This document shows positions 8,086 through 16,382 of a stretch of 64,000 nt of DNA, piece after piece. This stretch comes from Pseudomonadota bacterium (GTDB lineage: Bacteria > Desulfobacterota > Syntrophorhabdia > Syntrophorhabdales > Syntrophorhabdaceae), in contig JAPLKA010000049.1 of NCBI GenBank assembly GCA_026388315.1, forward strand, positions 28,329 to 92,328. The letters run 5' to 3'. The notes beneath the pieces are model-generated. The model ran no database searches and was not told the origin of the DNA. It saw only the letters and a program-made list of their open reading frames with translations. A program made the position numbers and the translations under genes. Every line of letters begins with the position of its first letter. Within the stretch, counting starts at the first letter, position 1.

Positions 8086-9942
8086 ATGACAGATAAAAGC
8101 TGGACTATAGCCCTTTTGCTCTCTGTTTTTCTTTTAATGCTTTCCGGCCACGCCTACCCCTCCAACGTAAAGATAAACTGTACAGACTGCCATGACAACA
8201 ATAAATTCAAGACCCACTACAAAGGATCGGTACATGGAAATATCGGGTGCACAGGCTGTCATACAAGCTTCGAGAGTTTAGACAGACATGTCATTTTAAA
8301 AGAAAAACCTCTTCTGGTCTCCTGCGGAAAATGTCATAGTGAGGTTGAAAAGGCATACAAAAACAACTTCCATTACCTCTATGAGGATTTTCGTTGCTAT
8401 GACTGTCACTACGAAATCCACTCACTAAAACCGGAAAAAGACAACTTCAAGATCGCCGTAACGAAAAACTGCACAAAATGTCACGCCAACAATGAGTATG
8501 TTCTATCAGGTCATGGCGCTGCAGTCATGAAAGGGAATAAAGATTCAGCAACATGCAGTGACTGTCACGGTTTGCACGATACAAAGGCTTACCATACGTC
8601 CAGCGAGAAGTATGCCCTGGAGGCGCGGGAATTTTACAACAGGACGTGTAAGTCCTGCCACTCTGACAGGGAAATGATGAAACGGAATAACCTTTCCCCT
8701 GATACCGTCAAATACTATGAAGAAACATATCACGGCAAGGTACAGGATTTGGGATACCCCACAAGCGTTGCCGGGTGCGCGGACTGCCATACCACACACA
8801 ATATCCTTGCAAAAGACCATCCTGACTCGTCAATAAACCCGAAGAACCTGACAAAGAACTGTGAAAAGTGCCACCATGGAATACATCCACGCTTTGCCGA
8901 ATACAAGGCACATCCCGATTACAAAGACAGGAAAAGATACCCATTGTTGTACCTAAGTTTTATCACCATGGTAGCACTCCTCCTGACAACATTCGGTTTC
9001 TACTGGACCCACACCCTCCTCTGGTGGAGAAAAGTTTACTGGGAAAAACATAGACTGGAAGAACTCGGTATAAAGCCTGAAAGCCCATTTACCCATGAAG
9101 AAGGTATTCAGGAAATCAGGCGGTTTTCAATAAAAGACCGCGTGATGCACCTCCTTCTGATTCTTTCCTTCTTCGGTCTCGTCATAACCGGTTTTCCCAT
9201 AAAATACCACAGTACGCCCTGGGCAAAAGTCCTCATTCAGGTTATGGGTGGAGCCCATAACGCAGGCTTGTACCACAGGGCGGCAGCAATCGTTCTTATC
9301 GGGCTGTTTTTTATTGCCCTGTGGAGATGTCTCCATTTTATCTTTCCGAAGGGTTTCGGCAGAGAAGGGAGGAAAGGATGGATGGAGAGGCTCTTCGGAC
9401 CTGATTCCCTTATGCCTAATATCCATGACTGGCAGCAGTTCAAGGGTATGGTAAAATGGTTTTTCAACAAAGGTGAATACCCGAAGTTCGATAGATGGAC
9501 CTACTGGGAAAAATTTGACTTTCTTGCCATCTTCTGGGGTATGGTTATCATCGGTGGTTCAGGGATCACCCTGTGGGCCCCGGAAACGGCATCGTATATA
9601 TATCCCGGATGGGTCTTTAATATTGCAAGTATCTTTCATTCTGAAGAAGCGCTCCTGGCGGCCATCTTCATATTCACGGTCCATTTTTTTAATACACACC
9701 TTATTCCTACGAAATTTCCCATGGACCCTATCATCTTTACGGGCAGTTATAAACTCGAGGAATTATGGAGATTCAGAACCCTTGAATATGAAAGGTTGGT
9801 GAGGGAGAAGAAACTTGATGACCTGAAGATCAAACACCCGGGCATATCGTTGAAGCTTATCTCGTCCATGTTCGGCCACGCGAGCCTGTGGATTGGCCTT
9901 CTTTTTACCCTTATTCTCCTGTGGACCTTCTTCTTTGCCTAA
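8086..9942 (+). CDS. CbcL-like fusion: nine-haem cytochrome c plus membrane cytochrome b
   Basis: Residues 1-25 are a signal peptide; residues 30-265 carry nine CxxCH motifs (CTDCH, CTGCH, CGKCH, CYDCH, CTKCH, CSDCH, CKSCH, CADCH, CEKCH). From about residue 285 to the end come six hydrophobic segments with His in helix positions (DRVMHLLLI, LYHRAAAIVLIG, SIFHSEEALLAAIF, FTVHFFN), i.e. an FdnI/HydC-type cytochrome b. This exact architecture, nine c haems joined to a b-type membrane domain, is that of Geobacter CbcL, an inner-membrane quinol oxidoreductase used with low-potential extracellular acceptors (established knowledge). Starts three bases after the rhodanese gene; last gene of the operon. 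Acceptor here is unknown. Confidence 0.88.
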   Translation: MTDKSWTIALLLSVFLLMLSGHAYPSNVKINCTDCHDNNKFKTHYKGSVHGNIGCTGCHTSFESLDRHVILKEKPLLVSCGKCHSEVEKAYKNNFHYLYEDFRCYDCHYEIHSLKPEKDNFKIAVTKNCTKCHANNEYVLSGHGAAVMKGNKDSATCSDCHGLHDTKAYHTSSEKYALEAREFYNRTCKSCHSDREMMKRNNLSPDTVKYYEETYHGKVQDLGYPTSVAGCADCHTTHNILAKDHPDSSINPKNLTKNCEKCHHGIHPRFAEYKAHPDYKDRKRYPLLYLSFITMVALLLTTFGFYWTHTLLWWRKVYWEKHRLEELGIKPESPFTHEEGIQEIRRFSIKDRVMHLLLILSFFGLVITGFPIKYHSTPWAKVLIQVMGGAHNAGLYHRAAAIVLIGLFFIALWRCLHFIFPKGFGREGRKGWMERLFGPDSLMPNIHDWQQFKGMVKWFFNKGEYPKFDRWTYWEKFDFLAIFWGMVIIGGSGITLWAPETASYIYPGWVFNIASIFHSEEALLAAIFIFTVHFFNTHLIPTKFPMDPIIFTGSYKLEELWRFRTLEYERLVREKKLDDLKIKHPGISLKLISSMFGHASLWIGLLFTLILLWTFFFA

Positions 9943-10260
9943 CCAGCCCATAAATTCAAAACGGCTTGTTACCTTCCTGTCTTTGTTGTCTGTATTCCCT
10001 GGCCTGCTTTAAGACCTTTGCACGGTAAAACAACTTTACAGGAAGGAGTGTGTGCCTGCGAGTTAGCACCTACCGTTGATGTTTGAAAACCCTCAGATAT
10101 AGATTGTTACCATGAGAAAGAGAGAACACAAAGATTAACGGGGGCTGCAAGACGTCCGCTGGATTTTTTTGTCAGGCGATAATTTTTTTCTCATTGCCCC
10201 TCTGTCCCCATAATCATAATCATCCAAAGATTAGCCCCTCATCTACCGTCCCCTCTTTCT
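9943..10260. other. Intergenic stretch without recognised feature
   Basis: Between the cytochrome operon and the flgM remnant I see no convincing reading frame, RNA gene or terminator hairpin. It may be decayed DNA, consistent with the gene fragment that follows. Confidence 0.5.
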
Positions 10261-10368
10261 ATGGTGGATAGCATCAAGGAAGCGATACAAAACGGCACCT
10301 ATAACGTAAAAGGCGAACTGGTAGCAAGGGGTATCCTCAAGAACAGCCTCCTGGATGAGATACTCTAA
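10261..10368 (+). pseudogene. FlgM-like fragment (anti-sigma-28 factor C-terminus)
   Basis: A 35-codon frame from an ATG to TAA reads MVDSIKEAIQNGTY then NVKGELVARGILKNSLLDEIL. This matches the C-terminal, sigma-28-binding part of FlgM (pattern V..IK.AI..GTY.V....VA..I...LL.E.L). Complete FlgM is about 90-100 residues, so two thirds are missing; the frame continues upstream without a start or recognisable sequence, and no flagellar gene is nearby. Its stop overlaps the stop of alsS on the other strand. Best read as a degraded remnant, although a short expressed peptide cannot be excluded. Confidence 0.6.
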
Positions 10369-12041
10369 TTCCCCACTTCCTCATTCACGGCTGCACAAAG
10401 ACTCTGATTGCCGCTATAGTCAATGGGAATATCAACAATCACGGGCCCGGTCAGATTAAGGGCCCTTGAAAGGACAGTGGCAATCTCGCCGGCACTGTTG
10501 ATCCGCAACCCCGTTGCACCGAAGGATTCAGCAAATTTCACAATGTCCACGTTTCCAAACTCTACACCAAAGGAGCGGCCATACTTGAGCTGCTGCTGTA
10601 TTTTTACCATATCATAGCTCCCGTCCCGCCATACGAGATGGACAAAATTACACTTTTCGCGTACCGCTGTTTCCAGCTCCATTGCCGAGAACAGGAACCC
10701 TCCGTCCCCTGACATGGAGATTACCTTTTCTCCCGGACGCGCAAAGGTAGTTGCAATTGCCCAGGGGAGAGCTACCCCTAATGTTTGCTGTCCGTTGCTG
10801 AATAGCAACCGGTGTGGTTCATAGCTGACAAAATATCTGGCCATCCATACATATATTGAGCCGATATCGCAGACCACAGTGACATCGTCACCTATGAGAT
10901 TTCTCAGTTCGTAGATGAGCCGCAGGGGGTGTACGGGGAACCCTGATTGTCTTGCGCCCAGCGCCTTTGTTTCAAGGAGGGCATCCTGAACCTCCATTAC
11001 CAAGGGGTTTGCCGTGGGGTCATCAGCGCGTGGTTTGAGATACCTGGCAAGTTCGTTAATATTTGTCGCGATATCACCAAGCAGTTCCATTTCGGGCTGA
11101 TAGTGCCTGTCAATAACAGGGATGTGTTCATCTATGCTGATAATAGTCCCGTCTCTGCCTTTGTTCCATGTTTCGGGGTCGTATTCAACGGGGTCAAATC
11201 CAACGGTGATTACCACATCAGCCCTTTTTAAGAGCCTATCGCCCGGCTGGTTCTGGAATATTCCGAGACTGCCGGCATAACAGTTAAAGAGTTCCCTGGG
11301 AAGTACACCGGATGCCTGGTAGGTATTAACAAGCGGCATGGGATATTCGTTCAGCAGCCCTCTTAATGCCTGTGCTACTTCACGCCTGCTCGCAAAAACC
11401 CCCGCAAAAACAACAGGCGTTTTTGCAGCATTGATGATCGCGGCAGCCTTTTTCACATCGTTCACATTGAAGGTGCCTCCTCCGCCCGCCCGCGCGGCTT
11501 TGATCGGAACGGCATCGACAGCTCCCATAAGGATATCCTGGGGAAGGCTGATGAATGAAGCGCCTAACGGCGGCAAGGTACTCTGACGGAAGGCGTTCAC
11601 CACAACCTCGGGGATGCTGTTACCGTCATAGACCTCAACGGCATATTTGGTAACGGGCTGCATGACCGCAATATTATCAAGGCATTGATGTGTTTTTATA
11701 TGTCGCATCCCGCGCCGGACGTTTCCTCCCAGGGCAACGAGGGGGTATCCGTCACATGTGGCAGTTGAGAGGCCCGTGGTAAGATTGGTCACACCCGGAC
11801 CCGATGTGGCAAGGCATACCCCCGGCGTGCCCGTTAAAAGGCCGAACATCCCTGCCATAAATGCCGCATTTTGTTCATGACGGCACAATATTAAACGCGG
11901 ACCATGGTCTGCAAGCACATCGAATATGGTGTCTACCTTTGCGCCTGGAATGCCGAAAATATATTGAACACCCTGTCCTTCAAGGCATTGTACCAGTAAT
12001 TCTGCCCCGTTCCTTGCCTTAGAAGTGTTTTTACTATTCAT
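10365..12041 (-). CDS. alsS: Catabolic acetolactate synthase (TPP-dependent)
   Basis: Condenses two pyruvates to 2-acetolactate. The 558-residue protein follows AlsS/BudB closely: FGIPGAKVDTIFDVL, the TPP-activating Glu in RHEQNAAFMAG, SGPGVTNLTTGL, TYQASGVLPREL, NQPGDRLL, EYDPETWN and the TPP site SGDGGFLFSAMELETAV. These features, plus no FAD-type or regulatory-subunit partner and the adjacent decarboxylase, point to the acetoin-forming catabolic enzyme rather than the biosynthetic IlvB. A strong AGGAGG-type ribosome-binding site lies just before the ATG. Downstream of alsD on the same strand with 49 bases between. Confidence 0.93.
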   Translation of the reverse strand: MNSKNTSKARNGAELLVQCLEGQGVQYIFGIPGAKVDTIFDVLADHGPRLILCRHEQNAAFMAGMFGLLTGTPGVCLATSGPGVTNLTTGLSTATCDGYPLVALGGNVRRGMRHIKTHQCLDNIAVMQPVTKYAVEVYDGNSIPEVVVNAFRQSTLPPLGASFISLPQDILMGAVDAVPIKAARAGGGGTFNVNDVKKAAAIINAAKTPVVFAGVFASRREVAQALRGLLNEYPMPLVNTYQASGVLPRELFNCYAGSLGIFQNQPGDRLLKRADVVITVGFDPVEYDPETWNKGRDGTIISIDEHIPVIDRHYQPEMELLGDIATNINELARYLKPRADDPTANPLVMEVQDALLETKALGARQSGFPVHPLRLIYELRNLIGDDVTVVCDIGSIYVWMARYFVSYEPHRLLFSNGQQTLGVALPWAIATTFARPGEKVISMSGDGGFLFSAMELETAVREKCNFVHLVWRDGSYDMVKIQQQLKYGRSFGVEFGNVDIVKFAESFGATGLRINSAGEIATVLSRALNLTGPVIVDIPIDYSGNQSLCAAVNEEVGN

Positions 12042-12090
12042 GGATACCCTCCTTTTTAGCGGGTAAATCTCTTTCCGTTCGGGGATGCGG

Positions 12091-12939
12091 TCATTTTTCT
12101 GCTTTATCTAAATCCTTACCGATGTCCCGTGTCAGATCAGCGGTGAGATAGTCAAGTGTGACAGGCAAGCCTACATCGAGTTTCGGTACATGCTGAACGC
12201 CTATGCGCGCCTTTTTCAACGAACATTCAATTAAATGGCCGCCGTGCCGACGGTCTTCCGTGAGGAAGTGCAGGTGATAACCCGGCGCATTGAGCGATTC
12301 CATAAAGCGGGGGGTATAGAATCCGGCAAGGCAGCCCTGAACATCATAGAAATCAAAAACGGGCTGGTTCTTTGTCGCCTCAACGAGCGGCTTATAATTT
12401 TCCGACCGTGGAACCGCCCTGGTTCTGACATGGCTGAATGTACCATCAATCCGAATTGCATAAAGCATATTTTCTGAAGGAATGAGTGTGTTAAGGAGGT
12501 CATAAAATCCCTTGGAGCTGTGGTTTTCCTCAATGTCATCAAAGGTGTCGGGGTTAAAGAAGGTGACACAGGCAAAGGGCGACCCTTCATCATCTTTCAC
12601 ATCGTAAACATTACCATCAGACCTTATCTGGTAGACAATTCCATCAAGAATAACCATCTCCCCATCAAGGTAATTGAACGTTCCCAGGCCAAAGTCGCCA
12701 TGTTCCTTTATAAGGGCCATGGTGGTGTTCGCTACATAAAGACCCTCAACGAGCGCATTGATGGGCGCGGAGAGAAACACGGCATTAGCTCTCTGTTCAT
12801 CGGAAAGGAATCTTCTAAGTGCCTGTTCGGTCAGGACAGCTGCCGAAAACCCCGTACGTTCCGCTGAAATCGTGAGCTGCTTCAGCAGATCGTCCGGTAA
12901 AAAAACCTCAAGTTTTGAAAGGGCTGGGTTGTCAATCAT
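12091..12939 (-). CDS. alsD: Acetolactate decarboxylase with N-terminal ribbon-helix-helix-like segment
   Basis: Converts 2-acetolactate to acetoin; with alsS it forms a pyruvate-to-acetoin route. Residues 60-280 match the family: ALVEGLYVANTTMALIKEHGDFGLGTFNYLDGE (in part), FSHVRTRAVPRSENYKPL, and the metal-binding histidines in GYHLHFLTEDRRHGGH. The usual family length is about 240-260; this one has an extra N-terminal 45 residues, LSKLEVFLPDDLLKQL ... SAAVLTEQALRRFLSDE, which look like a CopG/Arc ribbon-helix-helix domain (one beta strand, two helices). AGGA lies 7 bases before the ATG, so the extension should be translated. Possible autoregulator of the operon; see findings. Confidence 0.92.
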   Translation of the reverse strand: MIDNPALSKLEVFLPDDLLKQLTISAERTGFSAAVLTEQALRRFLSDEQRANAVFLSAPINALVEGLYVANTTMALIKEHGDFGLGTFNYLDGEMVILDGIVYQIRSDGNVYDVKDDEGSPFACVTFFNPDTFDDIEENHSSKGFYDLLNTLIPSENMLYAIRIDGTFSHVRTRAVPRSENYKPLVEATKNQPVFDFYDVQGCLAGFYTPRFMESLNAPGYHLHFLTEDRRHGGHLIECSLKKARIGVQHVPKLDVGLPVTLDYLTADLTRDIGKDLDKAEK

Positions 12940-13200
12940 AGTTTTCCTGGAACTTTCTCAATTTTTATGTCCAAAAGGGTACTTATTGTATAACTATATA
13001 GTCGTGTAGAAATTTGCTTTTCAGCTTGCGATATGAATAACACAAGAAAGGCAAACTATCAATACGAACGTACCGAGTTTTATGGTCAAAAACTCAATAA
13101 TATCTACCCGTGTGTTGATTGCCAATTATAATGTTGTTACGTATAGCAGTTAATAATTACCAATTCAAAAACTGGATATTCTACGAAAATCAAAAGCTGT

Positions 13201-13501
13201 TTAGTACAGGAAGGGACAATCGAGGGAGGCGGCGAAGAGATACCCCTGTGAAATGGGGAGATTTCCCTGCTGAATTGCCGCCTGAATCTCATCAGGAAGT
13301 TTTAATAGCGATAACGTGCAAAACAAGGTGGGATAAGACTTTTTCGGAGACTTCAATAATTGCTTTCACTGTGAAAGCAATTTCCTCCGATATGTCTTCT
13401 GGCCTCCGTTCGTAAGCCACCAACTCGCTCATAAGGCTGTCCACACTGTACCCCTTACTCTGCCTGTGGCCTGGGTTGCGGCACCTGTCTGCGGTGGACA
13501 C
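13201..13501 (-). pseudogene. Frameshifted remnant with ParB-like helix-turn-helix text
   Basis: On the minus strand one frame reads DSLMSELVAYERRPEDISEEIAF then VKAIIEVSEKVLSHLVLHVIA and hits a stop at 13292; a neighbouring frame continues smoothly as LPDEIQAAIQQGNLPISQGY and LFAASLDCPFLY to a stop at 13201. The second part has the look of ParB/KorB-type helix-turn-helix segments (P..I..AI..G.L..SQ.). The switch of frame near 13295 and lack of a good start suggest a decayed gene. Family assignment is tentative. The rest of 12940-13200 shows nothing I can name. Confidence 0.35.
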
Positions 13502-13540
13502 GCACAGGCATAATATGCTTTACTTGGCGAGTTCACGAAC

Positions 13541-13628
13541 GAGAGGGGGAGGCCGGGTACCTGCTTGCGGGTGGGGCTTGGCTACCGGAGGGGGCGACCC
13601 CCTTACGGGGACAGGTACAAGCCCCTGT
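13541..13628. other. GC-rich compact structured element (possible pseudoknotted RNA or mobile-element end)
   Basis: Within 70 bases are three sets of complementary segments: GTACCTG (13557-13563) with CAGGTAC (13612-13618); GGGGCTT (13573-13579) with AAGCCCC (13619-13625); and the tight hairpin GGGGG-CGA-CCCCC around 13590-13602. The first two pairs are interleaved, which gives a pseudoknot topology with a nested hairpin. The block is much richer in G than its surroundings and lies next to a decayed gene and just downstream (minus-strand sense) of the aminotransferase stop. Could be an RNA structure, a transposon end or a recombination site. Confidence 0.4.
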
Positions 13629-13641
13629 AATAGAACGGTTT

Positions 13642-14838
13642 TCATTTCAGGGTGTTGAGCCAAGCATCTAATCGCTCGCATCCGAGTTTTAGCATATCCA
13701 GGCTGTTTGCATAGGAAAAACGGACATGAGAACCGGCTTTGTAGAATCCGAAGTCATAACCAGGCGTTAAGGCAACCTTTGACTCCATCAATGCCCTCTC
13801 TACAAATTCCATGCTGTCTATGCCCCATTTTCCTATACCGGCATAGACATAGAAGGCTCCTTCAGGGTCTATTGGAATGTGAAAACCCATATCCTTGAGC
13901 CTCGGAAGCATAAAGTCCCGCCTTTCCTGATAGGTCCTTCTCATCTTTTCCAGGTCATCTTCAACATGGAAGGCCTGCAGGGCTGCATACTGAGATATAG
14001 ACGGAGCTGATATAAACACGTTCTGGGCAACCTTCTGTACGGACCTCACGAGCTCAGGGGGTACCACCATCCACCCGAGCCTCCACCCTGTCATAGCGTG
14101 AGTCTTGGAGAAGCCGTTGATTACTACTATGTCATCCGAGATGGTGAGCGCTGTTTTCGGTCTTTCTTTATAATAAAGTCCGTTATACAGTTCATCAACA
14201 ATGAGGATTTTACCTTTTGAGGCAATATATTGGTAGAGATTGGCCATTGTTTCTTCCCTGTATATGTTTCCTGTAGGGTTTGAAGGGGTCGAAATGAGAA
14301 GGACATGGGGCAGCTTCTTTAAACCTCGAAGGTGATCAATCGTAACCTCGAAGAAGGTTTCTTCGGTGATGGGTATGGGAAGTATTTTTGAACCAACGAC
14401 AAGTGCAAAGTTTTTATAACAGGGGTAGCCGGGGTCTGAAACTGCCAGCGTTCTCACACTGTCAAGCAGGATTGCTGACAGCAGCAAAAATGCGCCCGAT
14501 GCCCCGTTTGTAATAATAATCCTCTCGGGGGGCACGTTCACCTTGTCTGTTTTTGCATAATATTCTGATATTGCCTCCCTCAGTTCGGGTATTCCAAGGC
14601 TGTGGGTGTAGAATGTCCGGTTTTCCCGGATTGCTCTGATTGCCTCTTCTTTTACGTTGAGAGGGGTTGCAAAATCAGGCTCTCCCACTTCCATGTGGAC
14701 AACATGTTCGCCCTTCCTCTCAAGTTCTTTTGCCTTTTCAAGGAGTTCCATCACATAAAAGGGGGTGATTTTACCGGCCCGGCTGACAGTGGTAATGGGT
14801 TTTCTGATGCTGGATTTTTCGTTTCTATGGTTAGTCAT
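13642..14838 (-). CDS. PLP-dependent aminotransferase, class I/II
   Basis: 398 residues with the aspartate/aromatic aminotransferase fold-type I signature: GEPDFATP near residue 52, the TNGASGAF turn near 110, SDPGYPCYKNF, STPSNPTGNIY, DELYNGLYY, and the Schiff-base lysine in GFSKTHAMTGWRLGW near residue 240; a conserved C-terminal Arg in HVRFSYA binds substrate carboxylate. Substrate specificity is not decidable from sequence alone. It stands alone on the minus strand; the gap upstream of it is filled by word repeats. Confidence 0.9.
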   Translation of the reverse strand: MTNHRNEKSSIRKPITTVSRAGKITPFYVMELLEKAKELERKGEHVVHMEVGEPDFATPLNVKEEAIRAIRENRTFYTHSLGIPELREAISEYYAKTDKVNVPPERIIITNGASGAFLLLSAILLDSVRTLAVSDPGYPCYKNFALVVGSKILPIPITEETFFEVTIDHLRGLKKLPHVLLISTPSNPTGNIYREETMANLYQYIASKGKILIVDELYNGLYYKERPKTALTISDDIVVINGFSKTHAMTGWRLGWMVVPPELVRSVQKVAQNVFISAPSISQYAALQAFHVEDDLEKMRRTYQERRDFMLPRLKDMGFHIPIDPEGAFYVYAGIGKWGIDSMEFVERALMESKVALTPGYDFGFYKAGSHVRFSYANSLDMLKLGCERLDAWLNTLK

Positions 14839-14880
14839 AAAGGCAATTTAGCAAAATATCGTGTGTCATGTCAAAGGGAG

Positions 14881-14941
14881 AATATACAATATACACTAAG
14901 CAGTATGCACTAAGGACTAAGCACCAACACTTCACTTAGCA
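14881..14941. repeat. Short word repeats (CACTAAG type)
   Basis: AATATACAATATACACTAAG followed by CACTAAGGACTAAGCACCAAC and CACTTAGCAG: overlapping, slightly varied copies of words like CACTAAG/ACTAAGCA. No open frame. Confidence 0.6.
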
Positions 14942-14988
14942 GAAAGACTTTCGCGCTCTCCTCTTTTCTGTTATTATTAAGGTTATAC

Positions 14989-15900
14989 ATGAAAATTGTT
15001 GATATCCATACCCACGGCATCGGCGGCTATGATACCGGGGACAGCACTTCAGAAGCTATTCTGAAAATGGCTGAAATCCATGGTATTCATGGTGTCGATG
15101 TGATTATTCCTACCATCTATTCCGCACCGGTTCATGTGATGCGGGAAAATATGGCAGCAGTCAAGAAAGCGATGGAACGGCAGGGAGCGGACAACTCAAA
15201 ACTCAACACTCAAAACTCAACACTGCCTTCCCTTATTTTTGGCGTCCACCTTGAGGGTCCTTTTCTGAACCCATCCCGCTGCGGAGCACTTGATGTCTCA
15301 TCATTTCTGAGGCCGGATGAAGCCGTGCTGAAAGAGCTCACTGAAGGCTTCGAGGACATGGTAAAAATCATTACCATTGCCCCTGAGTTGGAGGGTTCGT
15401 TAAAACTTATAAAACAGGCAAGGGGCATGGGGATCAATGTCGGCATGGGCCATTCCGATGCCACGTTTAATGAGGCAGAAGAGGGATTCAATAGAGGGGC
15501 AAAGAGCATAACACACATTTTCAATGCCATGCGCAGTATCCATCACCGCGAACCAGGCATTGCTGGATTTGGTTTGTCCAACCGGGATGTCTTTATAGAA
15601 CTTATTGCCGATCCGTTCCACCTCCATTCTGAAATGATAAGAATAATATTTGCCATTAAAAATCCTGACAAAATAATCCTCATCTCTGACTCCGTGAAAG
15701 ACACTCCCGAACCTTCACCCTCCACTCATAACCGGTTTGAGGTCAACACTGTTTTTCCCGATCCTGCAGCCACCCTCCGTGGCGGCGTCATGACTGTCAC
15801 GGAATCAGCACATCGGCTTATTGATATGGGTTTTGATGAAGAAATTGTAATGCGGTGCATGAGCAAGAACCCGGAATCGTATCTGGAAGTTAGCTATTAG
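14989..15900 (+). CDS. nagA: N-acetylglucosamine-6-phosphate deacetylase-like amidohydrolase
   Basis: Metal motifs of the NagA amidohydrolase barrel are present in order: DIHTHG near residue 5, the HLEGPFLNP Glu-metal motif near 85, GHSDATF near 150, THIFNAM near 175 and LISDSV near 225. NagA hydrolyses GlcNAc-6-P to GlcN-6-P and acetate. At 303 residues it lacks the N-terminal beta-sandwich strands of ~380-residue NagA, the protein starting straight at the first barrel strand. Residues 68-79 (SKLNTQNSTLPS region) are encoded by a word repeat inserted in frame between two conserved blocks. Sits upstream of NUDIX and queuosine genes. Confidence 0.82.
   Translation: MKIVDIHTHGIGGYDTGDSTSEAILKMAEIHGIHGVDVIIPTIYSAPVHVMRENMAAVKKAMERQGADNSKLNTQNSTLPSLIFGVHLEGPFLNPSRCGALDVSSFLRPDEAVLKELTEGFEDMVKIITIAPELEGSLKLIKQARGMGINVGMGHSDATFNEAEEGFNRGAKSITHIFNAMRSIHHREPGIAGFGLSNRDVFIELIADPFHLHSEMIRIIFAIKNPDKIILISDSVKDTPEPSPSTHNRFEVNTVFPDPAATLRGGVMTVTESAHRLIDMGFDEEIVMRCMSKNPESYLEVSY
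15192..15224. repeat. Word repeat inside nagA (AACTCAAAACTCAACACTC type)
   Basis: CAACTCAAAACTCAACACT is followed at once by CAAAACTCAACACTG, i.e. near-tandem copies of a 13-15 base word, in frame within the coding sequence. Confidence 0.75.
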
Positions 15901-15923
15901 CTATGGAAGAGAAGATATTAGCT
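15888..15923. repeat. Word repeat at the nagA stop (TTAGCTAT type)
   Basis: GTTAGCTATTAGCTATGG and GATATTAGC form variant copies over the nagA stop codon and the gap to the NUDIX gene. Confidence 0.6.
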
Positions 15924-15925
15924 TT

Positions 15926-16333
15926 ATGAACAAAGAAAGACCACAGTGCGGGTTGATTCTGGAAAATAGTGAAGGAAAAATCCTGCTTCAATTGCGGGAC
16001 AATAAGCCTGGCCTCCCTTATCCCGGTTGCTGGGGAACGTTTGGAGGGCAGATAGAAGAAGGCGAGACGTCCGAAGAGGCAATCAGGCGGGAGATTAAAG
16101 AAGAATTAAATTATGAACTGCGAAACCCTGAATATTTCAGCAATTTTCCTTTTGATGGCTATGACATCTATATGTTCAGGAAGAGAGATGCCGGTATCAC
16201 AATCCAGGACCTCACTGTCAGGGAGGGCCAGAAAGGTGAATTCCTCACCCTTGCAGAGGTTATTCAATCCCCTTGTGCATTCAATTGTAAGGAAATAGTC
16301 ATCGCCTATTTTGAAATGTTTCATGAGAGGTAA
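15926..16333 (+). CDS. NUDIX hydrolase
   Basis: 135 residues; the NUDIX box GQIEEGETSEEAIRREIKEE (residues about 34-53) has all the required Gly, Glu and REUxEE positions for hydrolysis of a nucleoside diphosphate linked to X. Substrate is unknown; the context (nagA-like gene upstream, queuosine genes downstream) does not decide it. Confidence 0.93.
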   Translation: MNKERPQCGLILENSEGKILLQLRDNKPGLPYPGCWGTFGGQIEEGETSEEAIRREIKEELNYELRNPEYFSNFPFDGYDIYMFRKRDAGITIQDLTVREGQKGEFLTLAEVIQSPCAFNCKEIVIAYFEMFHER

Positions 16334-16382
16334 TGGAATTTACATTTGAATTACCGCCTATATTGCGCTAAGTTAAATACTC

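Noticed and set aside
13359..13381. Perfect 11-bp palindrome ATTGCTTTCAC-T-GTGAAAGCAAT as a terminator.
   Set aside because: No T-run follows and it lies within the decayed minus-strand frame (AFTVKAI), where it may be a coincidence of codons.
14881..15224. CRISPR-like array from clustered repeats.
   Set aside because: Repeat units are 7-15 bases, varied and abutting, with no constant repeat length or unique spacers.
16334..16382. PreQ1 riboswitch before yhhQ-queC.
   Set aside because: The 49-base gap lacks the short C-rich pseudoknot pattern of preQ1 aptamers.
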